Assembly (NCBI RefSeq): GCF_027887165.1
Contig: NC_077229.1
Location: 112,605,520 to 112,669,519 of the forward strand
Direction of reading: 5' to 3'
Origin: Monodelphis domestica
Lineage: Eukaryota > Chordata > Mammalia > Didelphimorphia > Didelphidae
Length of the DNA: 64,000 nt
This document shows positions 1-10,690 of this stretch, in pieces. A model generated the notes under the pieces. That model made no database searches and was not told where the DNA came from. It worked only from the letters and a program-made list of their open reading frames with translations. Numbering within the stretch: position 1 is the first letter of the stretch; each line of letters opens with the position of its first letter. The translations under genes were made by a program, and so were the position numbers.

Positions 1-600
1 GAAGAATGATATGTTTCACACATTAAAAAAAAAAGAATGAGACATTGATTTTTATATAGCTAATGTGAAAATTTGTTTCTCTTAGATGAGCATATTTATT
101 ATAATTTATTACATATTTATAGGAATCATATTATTATATTATATTTTATGTTTTTTTTAAATGGTAACAAAAAAAAGGAATGCTTGTTGACTAACCAAAA
201 GAAAATGATCTGGGCCCAGCTGATTATCTTTGCACATTCAGTATGAATTCTATGCAGTGATGGACTAGTTCATGCAGCTGTCTATCCAATTACATATTAT
301 AGCCTATACAATAGAAATTTTTCATCTTCTTGGTTTTTTCTATATGTATTGCTAGGCCAAACTTCTGAGAGGTTGAGAATATCATTGAGGAGCTTGTGAA
401 GATGGATTTCAGAGTATAAACTGTTAAATACAAAAGGCTAGCAGCCTTCTACTCCTGGGCTTTTTAAAGAAATCCTGAAAAATAGTTATAGGCTCTGGAT
501 ATCACTATAATTTTTAATACATTTTAGTATACGGATCATAATCAATCTGTCCTGCTTTTGTTTGAAAGTCTTTAAGAGTAAACTATTTATGGGAATCTAC

Positions 601-776
601 ATGGCTTAATGGATTGAAATTGAACCAGACCTAGAGATGGGACCTGTGTTCAAATTTGGCCTCGGATACTTCCTAGTTAGTGGCAAGTCACTTAACCCCA
701 ATTGACTAGCCCTTACCACTCTTTTTCCTTGGAACCAATACTTAGTATTGATTCTAAGCCTGAAGGTGAGTTTTTA
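601..776 (+). mobile_element. tRNA-derived marsupial SINE (old copy)
   Basis: Diverged copy of the SINE that recurs through the window: a tRNA-like head, GTTCAAATT (box B), the block AAGTCACTTAACCCC, then CTTGGAACCAATAC and an AAGGTGAG-T-rich tail. It lies upstream of the first AGO2 exon in the window, hence intronic. Confidence 0.8.
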
Positions 777-906
777 AAAATAAAAAAGTAAATCATTTGA
801 TATTAGAAGACTTTGTAATTTAGTATATCTCAAAATATTTTTTTAAATGTATGAATAAACCTTCTGTCCATTTGCATTACCTAATATTACTTCTCTTTTA
901 TTATAG

Positions 907-1056
<150 letters not shown>

Positions 1057-1369
1057 TAACAGTGAGCACTTCTGTATGGCAGCTCTGGCTTAATTGTTCA
1101 ATTCCATGACCAAATTATTGTTGAATACCAATACCGTAGGAGACATGGTTCTAGCTGTCAGATAACTAATTGAGATGTTCTTTGGACAGACAGGGAGTGT
1201 TGAGAGACTAGTTCTTACTCATTATAAATATGAATAATAGACTATCTTCTTTTAAAAAATGCAATGTAAACTTTGTCATTCGAACTCTAGGAAGTCATGT
1301 AGCTATTATTTCTGAAATACTAAAAGTCCCAGCCCATGTTAATTACTTGCCCTGTAGAGCACCTGAGAG

Positions 1370-1500
1370 GCATGATGAAATGGACAGGATACCACAAGTC
1401 TCAGCTCTGCCATTTATTAGTATTGTGAACTTTGGTAAGAAATTTCCCCTCTCCATGCCTCAGTTTGCTCATCTGTAATGTAAGAGTAAACCTTACTAAT
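1370..1500 (+). mobile_element. MIR-like CORE-SINE fragment
   Basis: Shows the order expected of MIR: AGCTCTGCCA, a degenerate tRNA-unrelated core, then CCTCAGTTTGCTCATCTGTAA. An old, partial intronic copy. Confidence 0.6.
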
Positions 1501-1756
1501 TACTATGTAATTATTAATTAATTATTGCAACAGATTTTACTGATTACTATAAAATCATTCATAGAATAGAAATATTTATATTTCTGTGGATGCAGGATGC
1601 TATTGTATTCTTAGGAAATGTAACAGATTCATCTTTGTGGCTTATATACAGCTTGAACCCTTCCCCTTGTCTCGTCAAAAAGTCTTGTCAGACTTGAAGT
1701 CTTTTATTTGGTAATTCCACCATGAAACTTAAAGGAAATTTCCTGTTGAAAAAGTC

Positions 1757-1990
1757 ATTTTATTTAACCAATATTTATTCTGCAATTAGTGCCTTGTACT
1801 AGCCAACATGATGGAAACAAAGAAAAACAGGGCACCATCCATAGCCTTCAGTATTCCTTTTACAATCTAGTTGAGAAGGCAAGATGTATTAAATTAAAAA
1901 TAAACAGTAAGGACAAGAATTGCTGAAGGGCAGGAACAATGTAGACAAATTCTGCATTCCCAGTTATATAATCATGAAGGAATTCTGAAG
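1757..1990 (-). mobile_element. Possible antisense L2 3' fragment
   Basis: AATATTTATTCTGCAATTAG...CCTTGTACTAG and the following lines resemble the antisense of the L2 tail, which normally reads as a TATTTATTGAGTGC-like opening. Heavily decayed; assignment is tentative. Confidence 0.4.
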
Positions 1991-2303
1991 AAGAGAAGAT
2001 TTCAAGAGGAACACCTAACTATGTTTAAAAAAACAAAGCAAAACAAGGGGTTGTTACATTAAAAAAGAATTAGGCTTCTCTGTTGCCTTCTAGAGTAGTC
2101 ATACTATGGACAGATAGATGGCAAGATGGGCAAGGATGAAGAGCCCACCTTCCAAATAATTTATATTTCAGCTCAGCCAAAGAGAGTGTTTTCCCAACAG
2201 TGATGTTGGCTGCCTCAAAACTGAGTAATGGCTAGATGACCATTTGTCACATAGGTCTGGTTAGAATGAATTGATGATTCCTAGAAAGGCAGTAGATCAT
2301 AAT

Positions 2304-2307
<4 letters not shown>

Positions 2308-2353
<46 letters not shown>

Positions 2354-2370
2354 ACACTCACACTCACACA
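2308..2370 (+). repeat. (CT)n microsatellite followed by CA-rich tract
   Basis: About 43 bp of uninterrupted CT, passing into CACTCA/CACA units. Intronic in AGO2. Confidence 0.97.
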
Positions 2371-2470
2371 CTTTTTGAGGTCAGGGAGAGTTTCATTTTT
2401 GACTTTGTATCACCAGCACCTGAGATGGTGCCTTTTGACTAGTTTACACTTAATAAATGTTATTGAATTT
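2371..2470 (+). mobile_element. L2 3' end fragment
   Basis: TTTGTATCACCAGCACCTGAGATGG-like block followed by ACTTAATAAATGTTATTGAA, the usual ending of LINE-2 in sense orientation. Confidence 0.65.
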
Positions 2471-2886
2471 TTTCTTTCCAATAAGGTAGGAGGCAAGATC
2501 ATTTTTTGATAATGAAGTTGATATAAATGAATTAAAGAGAAGGCATGGAATTACTACTGTGGAAAAGGTGATGAAGTGAAGGAATAATATAAGGATTATC
2601 AGACAACAATGATGTCCCAATTAAAATGAAATAGCAGATTTGATAAGGAACCAGTTGGCACATTTTCATTACTTTTTCCAGCAGTGCTATGATATAGTGC
2701 TGCAAGGGATGGACAGAGTAGAGACAGTAGATTAAGACAAGGGAAGTTGGGTGGTGGGGTGTTTACCAACCTAAGAATGGCAAAAGGATGAGGGATTTAA
2801 GAATAACAGATACTAAAGAATTGATCTTGTTAAGATAGTGGAAAGAAAAAGTGAGACCAGAAAAGGAGTAGTGAATAGTTCCTGAT

Positions 2887-3063
2887 AGGGGTTCTTAACC
2901 TTTTATGTGCCATGGACCCCTTCTCAGGATAATAATCTTAAAATGCCTAAAATAAAATACATAGTATTACAAAAAGTATTATAAAAGTAACCAATTATGT
3001 TAACATTTCTGTTACTTTAAACATCATAAAAATAAGTTGATGGACCCCAAGTTAAGAACTCCT
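2887..3063 (+). mobile_element. hAT-type MITE with terminal inverted repeats
   Basis: A 177-bp element in the AGO2 intron. The left end AGGGGTTCTTAACCTT and the right end AAGTTAAGAACTCCT are inverted copies with two mismatches, and each is followed inward by a CATGGACCCC/TGGACCCC block. The interior is AT-rich and has no ORF. This fits a non-autonomous Charlie-like hAT transposon. No convincing 8-bp target duplication remains. Confidence 0.75.
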
Positions 3064-3065
3064 GG

Positions 3066-3250
3066 TTTAGGGAGCAGCTAGAAGGATTAAAAGCAAAGCC
3101 TAGAAATGGAAGGTCTTGGATTCAAATGTGACCCAAATGTGACTTGTGATTCAAATGTTGCTTAGCCCCCACTGCTCAGCCCTTTTCACTCTTTTGACTT
3201 GGAATCAAAAATAATATTAATTCTAAGACAGATGGCAAGGGATTTTTTTT
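3066..3250 (+). mobile_element. tRNA-derived marsupial SINE
   Basis: GAGCAGCTAGAAGG head, GATTCAAATGTG box-B region, CAGCCCTTTTCACTC and a final T-rich tail. It follows the hAT element directly. It carries an internal short duplication of the GATTCAAATGT region. Confidence 0.75.
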
Positions 3251-4001
3251 TTGTTTGTTTTTTAAAGAACAAATCCTGGTTTAATAGAGTAATTTCTGGA
3301 GGGAATAAATTTCACAGTAAAATCATAGAATCTCTATAGGATTTGGGAGGCAGGGATAAATAGATTATAGATATAGAGACACAAAGACAGATAATAAATA
3401 AATGGATGGATTAGTTAGAGAATGATAAAGAAAGGAATTTCAGAATTCTACATCACAGTTACAATCCAGTTATGGTTGGTGGTGAAATCAAAGGGCGTGT
3501 TCACTTGTATGAGTGAGTGGGTGATATAGAATTTGGTTTGATGCTCTCAAGGAGTTTGTAGAGCGAGGTTGTGTGTATCCTGAGAATTGAAACAATGAAC
3601 TCAGAATCAGAGTAGATTGTTGAAGGTGATAAATCAACTTTTATATAGGAGTCCCCATGCATGAAGCTGGAATTGGGCAAGAGAGGAAAACTTAACCAGG
3701 TACTGAATTGTTTGATGATAAAGGAAGGAAAAATGATCTAGATTCCAAAGGATGACTGCCTCAAGAATCTAAACCAAGTCATGTAGACCGGTTGATATAG
3801 ATCGTACAAACTGGATGGTTGCTAAGTAAAGTGGCAAAAGAATGGTTTGGAAATGTCAGTGAAGGAGGAAACAGTATGTCTATTCCTCTTCCCAGTCCAG
3901 TATATAATAACAGTAAGATAATTGTTCCTTACCTAGACAATTGCTTTTTGCTTTGTTTTCTAAGAAGAATTTGACTTGACAACCCTATTTTTAATTTTTA
4001 G

Positions 4002-4201
4002 GGAACAAGCAGGCCTTCCCATTATCATGTCCTTTGGGATGACAATCGTTTTTCTTCAGATGAACTACAGATTTTGACTTATCAACTGTGTCATACCTAT
4101 GTGCGTTGTACACGCTCTGTCTCTATCCCTGCACCAGCCTACTATGCGCACCTGGTGGCCTTCAGGGCCAGGTATCATCTGGTGGATAAAGAACACGATA
4201 G
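4002..4201 (+). CDS. AGO2: AGO2 coding exon with the catalytic histidine (residues 758-823/824)
   Basis: Penultimate coding exon of AGO2, 200 nt, bounded by acceptor TTTTTAG and donor GTAAGT. It encodes the C-terminal half of the PIWI RNase H-like domain, beginning [17 protein letters not shown]. The segment [12 protein letters not shown] carries the His that corresponds to human H807, the last member of the DEDH catalytic tetrad; it falls exactly at codon 50 of the exon, that is residue 807. The exon ends after two bases of a Ser codon (phase 2), completed by T in the next exon. As far as I can recall the human protein, this exon is essentially unchanged, so slicer function should be conserved. 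The other catalytic residues lie in exons outside the window. Confidence 0.97.
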
Positions 4202-4589
4202 GTAAGTAGAATTCCCCTCCCCATTCAGTCAGAAATACTCCAGGACTGTAAGTTTTTTGCCTCTCAGTCAGAACCTATTGCTGAGTTATAAAGGGAAATG
4301 AGAATCAAAATTCACTTTTCTCAATGATCACTTCGAAGTGACATCAATTTAAAACTGTGAATTGGCAGCTCCTTTTAGGAATGGCTATTCACTGCCTCCT
4401 AACTTGTGTATGTCTACAAAATTAGGAGTGCTAATCCAACTAATTTAATTTTTAAATATCCTGAAAATCTTATTAAAAGAAGTGATTCAACCCATTATCT
4501 GGATTATTTCCTTGATTCCTACACATTTTTTTCACATCAACTATCAGAAGGATATGGCCTAATAGAATAGTTATAGTTTTCATTATTCC

Positions 4590-4685
4590 TTTTCTACATC
4601 TATATTTTCCCAATTACACGTAATAACCATTTTAACATACATTTTCCAAAATTATAAAATCCAATTGTCTTCCTTCCCCTCTTCA
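4590..4685 (-). mobile_element. Old antisense L1 3' tail
   Basis: CCCAATTACACGTAATAACCA followed by ACATACATTTTCC and CTTCCCCTC reads, in reverse complement, as an A-rich L1 3' UTR. Intronic; heavily decayed. Confidence 0.45.
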
Positions 4686-4714
4686 GTATTCCTTTTGAGA
4701 AATTAATATTGACG

Positions 4715-4875
4715 TACAGTGGGAAGAGCTCTGACCCATGATTCAAAGAGTCCCAAGTTCACATCCCAGCTCTGCTATCAATAGTGGCCTTGGGCAAATC
4801 ATTTTCTTACCTAGTTCCACATGTATAAATGTGAAGTGGTTGGACTGGATGATCTTTGAGTTCTGATTTATGAGT
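4715..4875 (+). mobile_element. MIR/THER-like CORE-SINE
   Basis: GTGGGAAGAGCTCTGACC head, AAGTTCACATCCCAGCTCTG box-B region, CTTGGGCAAATCA core and TGGACTGGATGATC tail. Intronic. Confidence 0.65.
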
Positions 4876-5082
4876 CTGCTCAGAGTAACCTTTTAAAACT
4901 AGCTTCATTTCCCAAACTTACTAAATTCAGTTCAAGTCTTGATGTTACATATGTCATACTTTTAAGTATTCTTTAAGCTTTCATTTTGGTTAGGCTTTCT
5001 GAATTTGAGACCTTTAGACCTGTGCTCATTTTCATGGGTATCAGAGAAAGGGAGAGAGTATCCAGCTATGGATTTTTTAAAA

Positions 5083-5235
5083 ATAACCTTTATCTTCCAT
5101 CTTTGAATCAATACTTAGGATTGGCTGCAAAGCAGAAGAAGAGCAAGAGTTAGACAGTGGGGGTTAAGGTCATGCAACCAGGGAGTGTCTGAGTCCAGAT
5201 TTAACTGAGGACCTCTGGTCTATAGGCCTGGTTGC
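5083..5235 (-). mobile_element. tRNA-derived marsupial SINE, antisense
   Basis: Reverse complement of the window's common SINE: TTTATCTTCCATC...AATCAATACTTAG...GGGGGTTAAG...CCTCTGGTCTATAGGCCTGG. Intronic, 5' truncated. Confidence 0.75.
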
Positions 5236-5863
5236 CCCTTTGCTATTGTTATTGCTTCTTTGTTTAATTTTCATCTGAGGCAAAGGTGAGTATCAAAACT
5301 CACTGAAGCAGATTAAAATGTAATTGGAAAATGATTGATAAAATAAATAAAACTAAAATGCAACCATAGATAATGTTTAGTTTGTGGTTTTCTAAGTCAG
5401 TGTGCCAGCCAGCAGGGATCTTTTTCTAGTTTGAGTTGGACACCCTTAGAGTAACTTTTCTTAGATCTTCTGGTCTTGGGCCAGAGAATTCAGTGTCATT
5501 TATAAATATATAACTTCAGAGCAGAAAGCAAGTCATCTAGCCTAACCCTGCCCCAGTTTACAGATAGGGATACCTGAAGCTTAGCAAGGTGAGCTGATTT
5601 AATCCATGGTCACAAATTTGATTTGTGGCAAAGGGAAGAATAGACCCTACGACTTCTGATTCTCAGACCAGGGCCCTCCCTATTAATAAATACATTTTTT
5701 CCCCTCAATTCTCTTGTACCTCTCAACCTTTCACTCCGATACAGTTTCTCCATGCCATCTCGATGTCACTTGTTATTTAGTTTCTTTCTTTTTTTTTTTA
5801 CAGCATGGAAAATTCCTTTTCAAATGAGATTGATTGATTGTTCATCTGTTTCCTCCTCTTTAG

Positions 5864-5972
5864 TGCCGAAGGAAGCCACACATCTGGTCAGAGTAATGGC
5901 AGAGACCACCAAGCACTTGCGAAAGCAGTACAGGTTCATCAGGACACGCTGCGTACCATGTACTTTGCTTGA
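5864..5972 (+). CDS. AGO2: AGO2 terminal coding exon and stop
   Basis: Last coding exon, after acceptor CTCTTTAG. One base completes the split Ser codon, followed by 35 codons ending in the invariant Argonaute tail TLRTMYFA and TGA at 5970-5972. The residues [20 protein letters not shown] identify the paralogue: from memory, AGO1 has SHISG and RDPQ, and AGO3 has SHVSG and RDPQ, whereas AGO2 has SHTSG and RDHQ. The free C-terminal Ala sits in the PIWI core near the MID pocket. The upstream intron is 1662 bp. Confidence 0.97.
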
Positions 5973-6724
5973 CATGTTTTAGTGTTTAGCGATTTAGTAC
6001 AGAGTTGGATTCACATGAGACCAGCTACACTCAGACCAACTGTTGCCCAGCCCTCCCATGACAGCCAGCAAGGAGCAGGATGCATCTAGGTTCTTTTCCA
6101 TGTGCAAGAAAGAAAACCGTCCCTGAATTAAGACTTGGATTTTGAGCTGCAGACCTGTAAAACTCCCATAACCTGGCCCCCTACCCTTCGCCCCACCCTA
6201 CCCCTGCCACTGTTGGAAATGTGGTTTGCCAAAATCTATAGGCTGCTTTTCAGAATACAGACCCAAGTTTCCTAAAATTAATTCAAGAGCTATTATCTCA
6301 GGGCTTTAAAAACAAACAAACAAAAAAAACCACACACAAACAGACTATTTTATCTGTCATTCAATTTACTTGTGAACAATCTAATGCACCACAAAATTGA
6401 TGGAATTCAAAAGCTGTGACTTTTCCTTAAAGAGTACAAAGGAACAAAAACAAAACACTATTCTGGTTTTAAAGCCTTGGCTATTCTGTATGCATCCACT
6501 AGTTTTATTTTCAAAGGCAAACTAGTTTGCTCCCATTGTAACTTATAACCAACTTTCTACTAAGCAAATGGCAGATTTATTTTCTGAGCTTTGTTCTCCA
6601 ATGCCTCCTTTTCTCCTGCGTTATTGATGTTTTTATTAGATTAAAATATGAAACTCTTGCCGGAAATAGGACATGTTGAAAACTTTTAAAGAGGTCCGAA
6701 CAATTGGCAGATAAGTGCCATTTT

Positions 6725-6730
6725 AATAAA
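6725..6730 (+). promoter_or_regulatory. AGO2: Candidate proximal poly(A) signal of AGO2
   Basis: Canonical AATAAA about 750 nt after the AGO2 stop codon, followed by T-rich and A-rich sequence. If used it would give a short 3' UTR isoform. Assigned by motif and position only. Confidence 0.4.
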
Positions 6731-9294
6731 ATTTTTTAGGAAAAGAAAAAAGAAAAAAAGTACCGAAAACTAGTCATAAGATTTGTCCTCTAGGACTGTG
6801 ATACTTACTTTCCAAAGTCTCTAAAGAATACGGGTCTGTGGTGATAAATACAGTACAATCCTTTTTCACTGTTAAGTCTTTAATGTAAAAAAAAAAAAGA
6901 TTATATATGGTTAGCAGTATTAATGTGATAGGTTAGGCGCTGTTATTTTATTTGCCAAGGGGTGCTCCTCATATTTTCTGTTTAACATATCAAGAGCATT
7001 TTGGATTCTAGAGATGAAAAAACCACATCATGCAGATACTAATGTTTAAGTACAGGAATATGCAATTGACTTTAATGTGACAGAGATCAGAGAGGCATAT
7101 AATTAGTGTGGATAGTTTAACCTGCAGTTCCAGAAATAACAAGTGTGCCCACAACATAGCAAGAGGTCTTGTTTCCATGAGCAGTTCTGATGGGCACATG
7201 CCCTCCCTTCTCCATGGGTTTAAGCACAAAATGGAGTTTATTCTTTTGATTATTGGGAAGCAGAAAGATGTTGATGTTCAGGAAAGCAGTTTGGTTTTCT
7301 GGTTTTGTTTTGGAAGTGTCATGGAATCTATGCAGTCAAATATCTAGGAAATTGTTGACGTTTACTTATGGAGAAAGATTAATCTCTCTGTTATGCATTA
7401 AGTCAATAGTGAGAGAGATTTGGCCATTCTCTTAAGAGAAGCATTAAAATTGATAAGTACAAGGCATGTATATTTCTGTCAGGATTTGCACACTGGGGTC
7501 ACTTACATTTATTACATGTATAAACCCTTGCACTAATAGCGATATACCATGGACAATTTTGAGGGGATACAACAAGAATACTGTTTCGTGCTGGTTTGAT
7601 TTGATTTTTTTTTTCTGTGCGATATTTTAAAGCAATTGATCATGTTAAATGTGTAGACGTAGGAGAAAAGTAACCTTTGCTTCTTCACCCATTAAGCTTT
7701 CTCATTTTATTCTATCATTGAACCACATTTACCTCCAGCCAAGATGGCAGGCAACCAGATTATTTGGAGTTATGGACTGGACTGTGGTGTAGGCTCCTAA
7801 GTTCTCTATATTTGTTATTTTACTGGCTATGAGTTTGGGGGATTTAACCACACTTCAAGTTATACTGAACACCTTGCCCATGTTATTTTGGCTGAAATAA
7901 CAAATGGAGAGTGTCATTTATCTATCTGTGTATGTATACGTGTGTGTTTGTGTGTAGTATGTGTGTGCTTATCTTCCTAATGGCATTAGTCTTATCTTGC
8001 TGTTTTAAGTCATTTGCTGTATCATTTTCATTTTATAAAAAAAAAAAAATTTGTTCCAGAAGATTCTACAGGAAACGTTGCCATTCTCCTTCCCTTTTTA
8101 ATGGTGTGTGGCACTTTACCAATTTTCAGAGGGGTAAAAATTCACTCTTGGCTCAAGTTTTAACTTGAGTTAGAGCCTAAGAGATAATCCTTTTTCATAC
8201 CAAACTGGTGGGAACCAAAATCAAATTAGTCCCACCCTTTTCTGAAAGCACCTGTGGGCTCTATTGAGTTAATTAGGTTTAGGAAGAAACCTGCTTTTCG
8301 CACTGATTGGAACCACAAGGGAATATTGAGAGAAATGGACAACAGAAAAAAGGGGGATGGGGGATGCCTTTCTAAGCTAGAAGTACATTTATAATTGCCA
8401 ATCAAGCACAGACTCATAGAGACTTCTTCTAGGATGTTCTTGTCAGTATTTCAATGGGAAGAATATTTTCTTAAAAGTGGGCCTAAAGGACTTTGAGAAT
8501 TACTCTATAGGTCTGTGCTATAACTGCTTTTGTAAGACTTTTTAATATACAAAGCATTAATAGACCAAAATATCTCCAGTATGTTTGTAATCCTTTGGTT
8601 TTACAAAATTAGAATGGCTCTAACTAGAACAGTCTCTCAGGTAATAGTTTGTTTTGTAAAGTTCACCAGTTAGGGGTTTTTTGAGGGGAAGGGAGGGAAT
8701 ATAAAATTTTTAAAATAATTCATTTCTCCTATAAACCACAAAGAAAAAAAATGTCAAAACTAATAATGAATTTCATGGCTGTATATAGAATTTTTGGAGA
8801 TGAAATTCAAAGTTAAGACCCTATTCACATGGTGGCCAAAAGGTATTCCTTTCCAAACACTTATTTCTGATTGTTTTTGTACACAACATGCCCCCAAGAC
8901 ATTGTGAACAGGTGAACTGTGCTGTACCCAAAGTGGTGTTGCTGGTGAGCACACCCATCCATCAGTTTCCTTAAAGTGAATATTCCCCTGTTCCCATCTT
9001 TTGTGATTCTTTTTCATTTGGCAGGGGCTTCTGATACTGTCTGCTTTTTTTTTTTCCCCCTGCCAGTCTCAAAAAGTTGTACCTCACTTTAGGTAAACTG
9101 GCTATGTGAACAGTGGAAAAAATTCCCAGTCTCTATATCTATATCTATATATATATGTCTATATATATATGTAAAAGATAAAATTTATCTGATTGCTTTA
9201 AAAGGGTTTCACAAGAGAGTTCTTTTTACTGTTCACAATAAGATTCCTTTTAAGCGTTTGAAATGTTTTGGTTTACATTCTTATTTACACACAT

Positions 9295-9545
9295 TAATGA
9301 TGGTGATACCTCACACTTATATAGTGCATTACAGTTTACAGAAGTGCTTTCACATCCATCTCATTTGATCCTCACAGCAGCCTAGTGAGGTAGATAAGGA
9401 CAGGTATTATTATACCCATATTGCATATGAAGAAACTTTTATCTATAAATAGCTGTGTGAAATGACTTGCCCAAGATCAGTAGAGCCAAACTCTTTTAAG
9501 TCCAGGTCTCCTGACACTAGCGCTCTTTGCAGGAAGGTTTTGTTT
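9295..9545 (-). mobile_element. MIR-like SINE inside the AGO2 3' UTR
   Basis: Antisense MIR order: ACAGTTTACAGAAGTGCTTT, CATTTGATCCTCACAGCAG, GAAGAAACT, TGACTTGCCCAAGATCA, AGTCCAGGTCTCCTG. It is one of the few recognisable repeats in the UTR. Confidence 0.7.
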
Positions 9546-10534
9546 CCTTATACTGCCTACCACTCATAGTTAATGATCTGTAAACCAAGACTTAAAGTTG
9601 ACTTGGGAAGCCTATTTAAAAGAGCCAATTGGGGCTGGGGATGAGGGGATGAATTCTTTTGTCATACAAAAATATTATCCCTTATTTGACTTTGATAAGT
9701 CTGGGTTTCCCTAGTCCAGATTTTATAAAGCTGAACTAACTTTTGGCATTTTTCAGGATTATGAGTTACTTTCTATCTGAAGGCATATTTTGGCATGTAA
9801 ACTTGTGACTCCTAGAACCCGGTGTCTCCATTTTTCCATTAAAAATCACATTGCCTTTACATACTTTTCCCAAATTCACTTTTGAGGGGGGGAAATCAAA
9901 TCTCCCTTGGAAAGCATCTTTGCACCCAGTCAGAACCACAAGGGCACTCGGAGGTGAAACTTTATATCATAGCCTCATTGTGCACTTTGGTAACATGGCT
10001 TAAAATCATGGCTATCTGGTCCCAACTCTGGCCAGTAGTAATTACTAATATTTACCCAAGCTTTTTGAGTATTCAGAACAAGAGACCTGTTAAATTTTTG
10101 TCCCTGGTTTGTTTTGTTTTTAAGGGAAAAAAGGTATTTTTAATTAAATGCAAAAATTATAATTTATTTCAATATAATGCCCCATTTTGATTTGGCCTAA
10201 GCCTCTATTCCATTTTTTAGCACCTAAGTTATTATAATATAAATTTTTATCCAAACTTTATAGTTTAGCATGGATTCTTTTAACTTTTGATATAATGAAA
10301 GGAAACACCATAAGTGTAATTTTGCTAGAACAGAGCACTAAACATTGCTATTTTTCTTACCTACTTGGAATTGTGATTTTTCATTAATCTCTAATGATTT
10401 AAATTTCCCTTCTGAAATATTTGGATGTGCTTGATCTAAGTCATGCTAAATGTCAACCAGCCTTTTTCCAGTAGAGACAGTCTTTCCTTTAAATGTTCTT
10501 TAAGCATTTGTCATAAAATGAAAGGAAGGAACCT

Positions 10535-10690
10535 GGATCAATTTCTCATTTGACAGATGAGGAAACAGCCTCAAAGAGGGAAAATAACATGACCCAAAAT
10601 ACACTGTGAGTATGGCAGAACCAGAATATGGACCCAGGTCTCCTGATTTTATTTTAGTTCCTTGCTTTTACTATTACATCAATGAGGCTC
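10535..10690 (-). mobile_element. MIR-like SINE, antisense
   Basis: ATTTGACAGATGAGGAAACA followed by GACCCAGGTCTCCTG. Old copy in the AGO2 3' UTR; a second MIR-type head (GATTAGAACTGGAAGGGA) follows at about 10750. Confidence 0.6.

Larger units (their letters stand above)
4202..5863 (+). other. AGO2: AGO2 last intron
   Basis: A 1662-bp phase-2 intron starting GTAAGT and ending in a T-rich tract and TTTAG. It contains an old antisense L1 tail, a MIR-like SINE, an antisense tRNA-SINE and another MIR-like piece near 5500-5680. No other coding signal was seen. Confidence 0.85.

Noticed and set aside
5752..5982. A 76-codon frame covering the last AGO2 exon
   Set aside because: It is out of frame with the AGO2 tail, which is unambiguous from the TLRTMYFA ending and splice phase.
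9882..10190. 102-codon frame in the AGO2 3' UTR
   Set aside because: No motif or coding bias; expected by chance in 13 kb.
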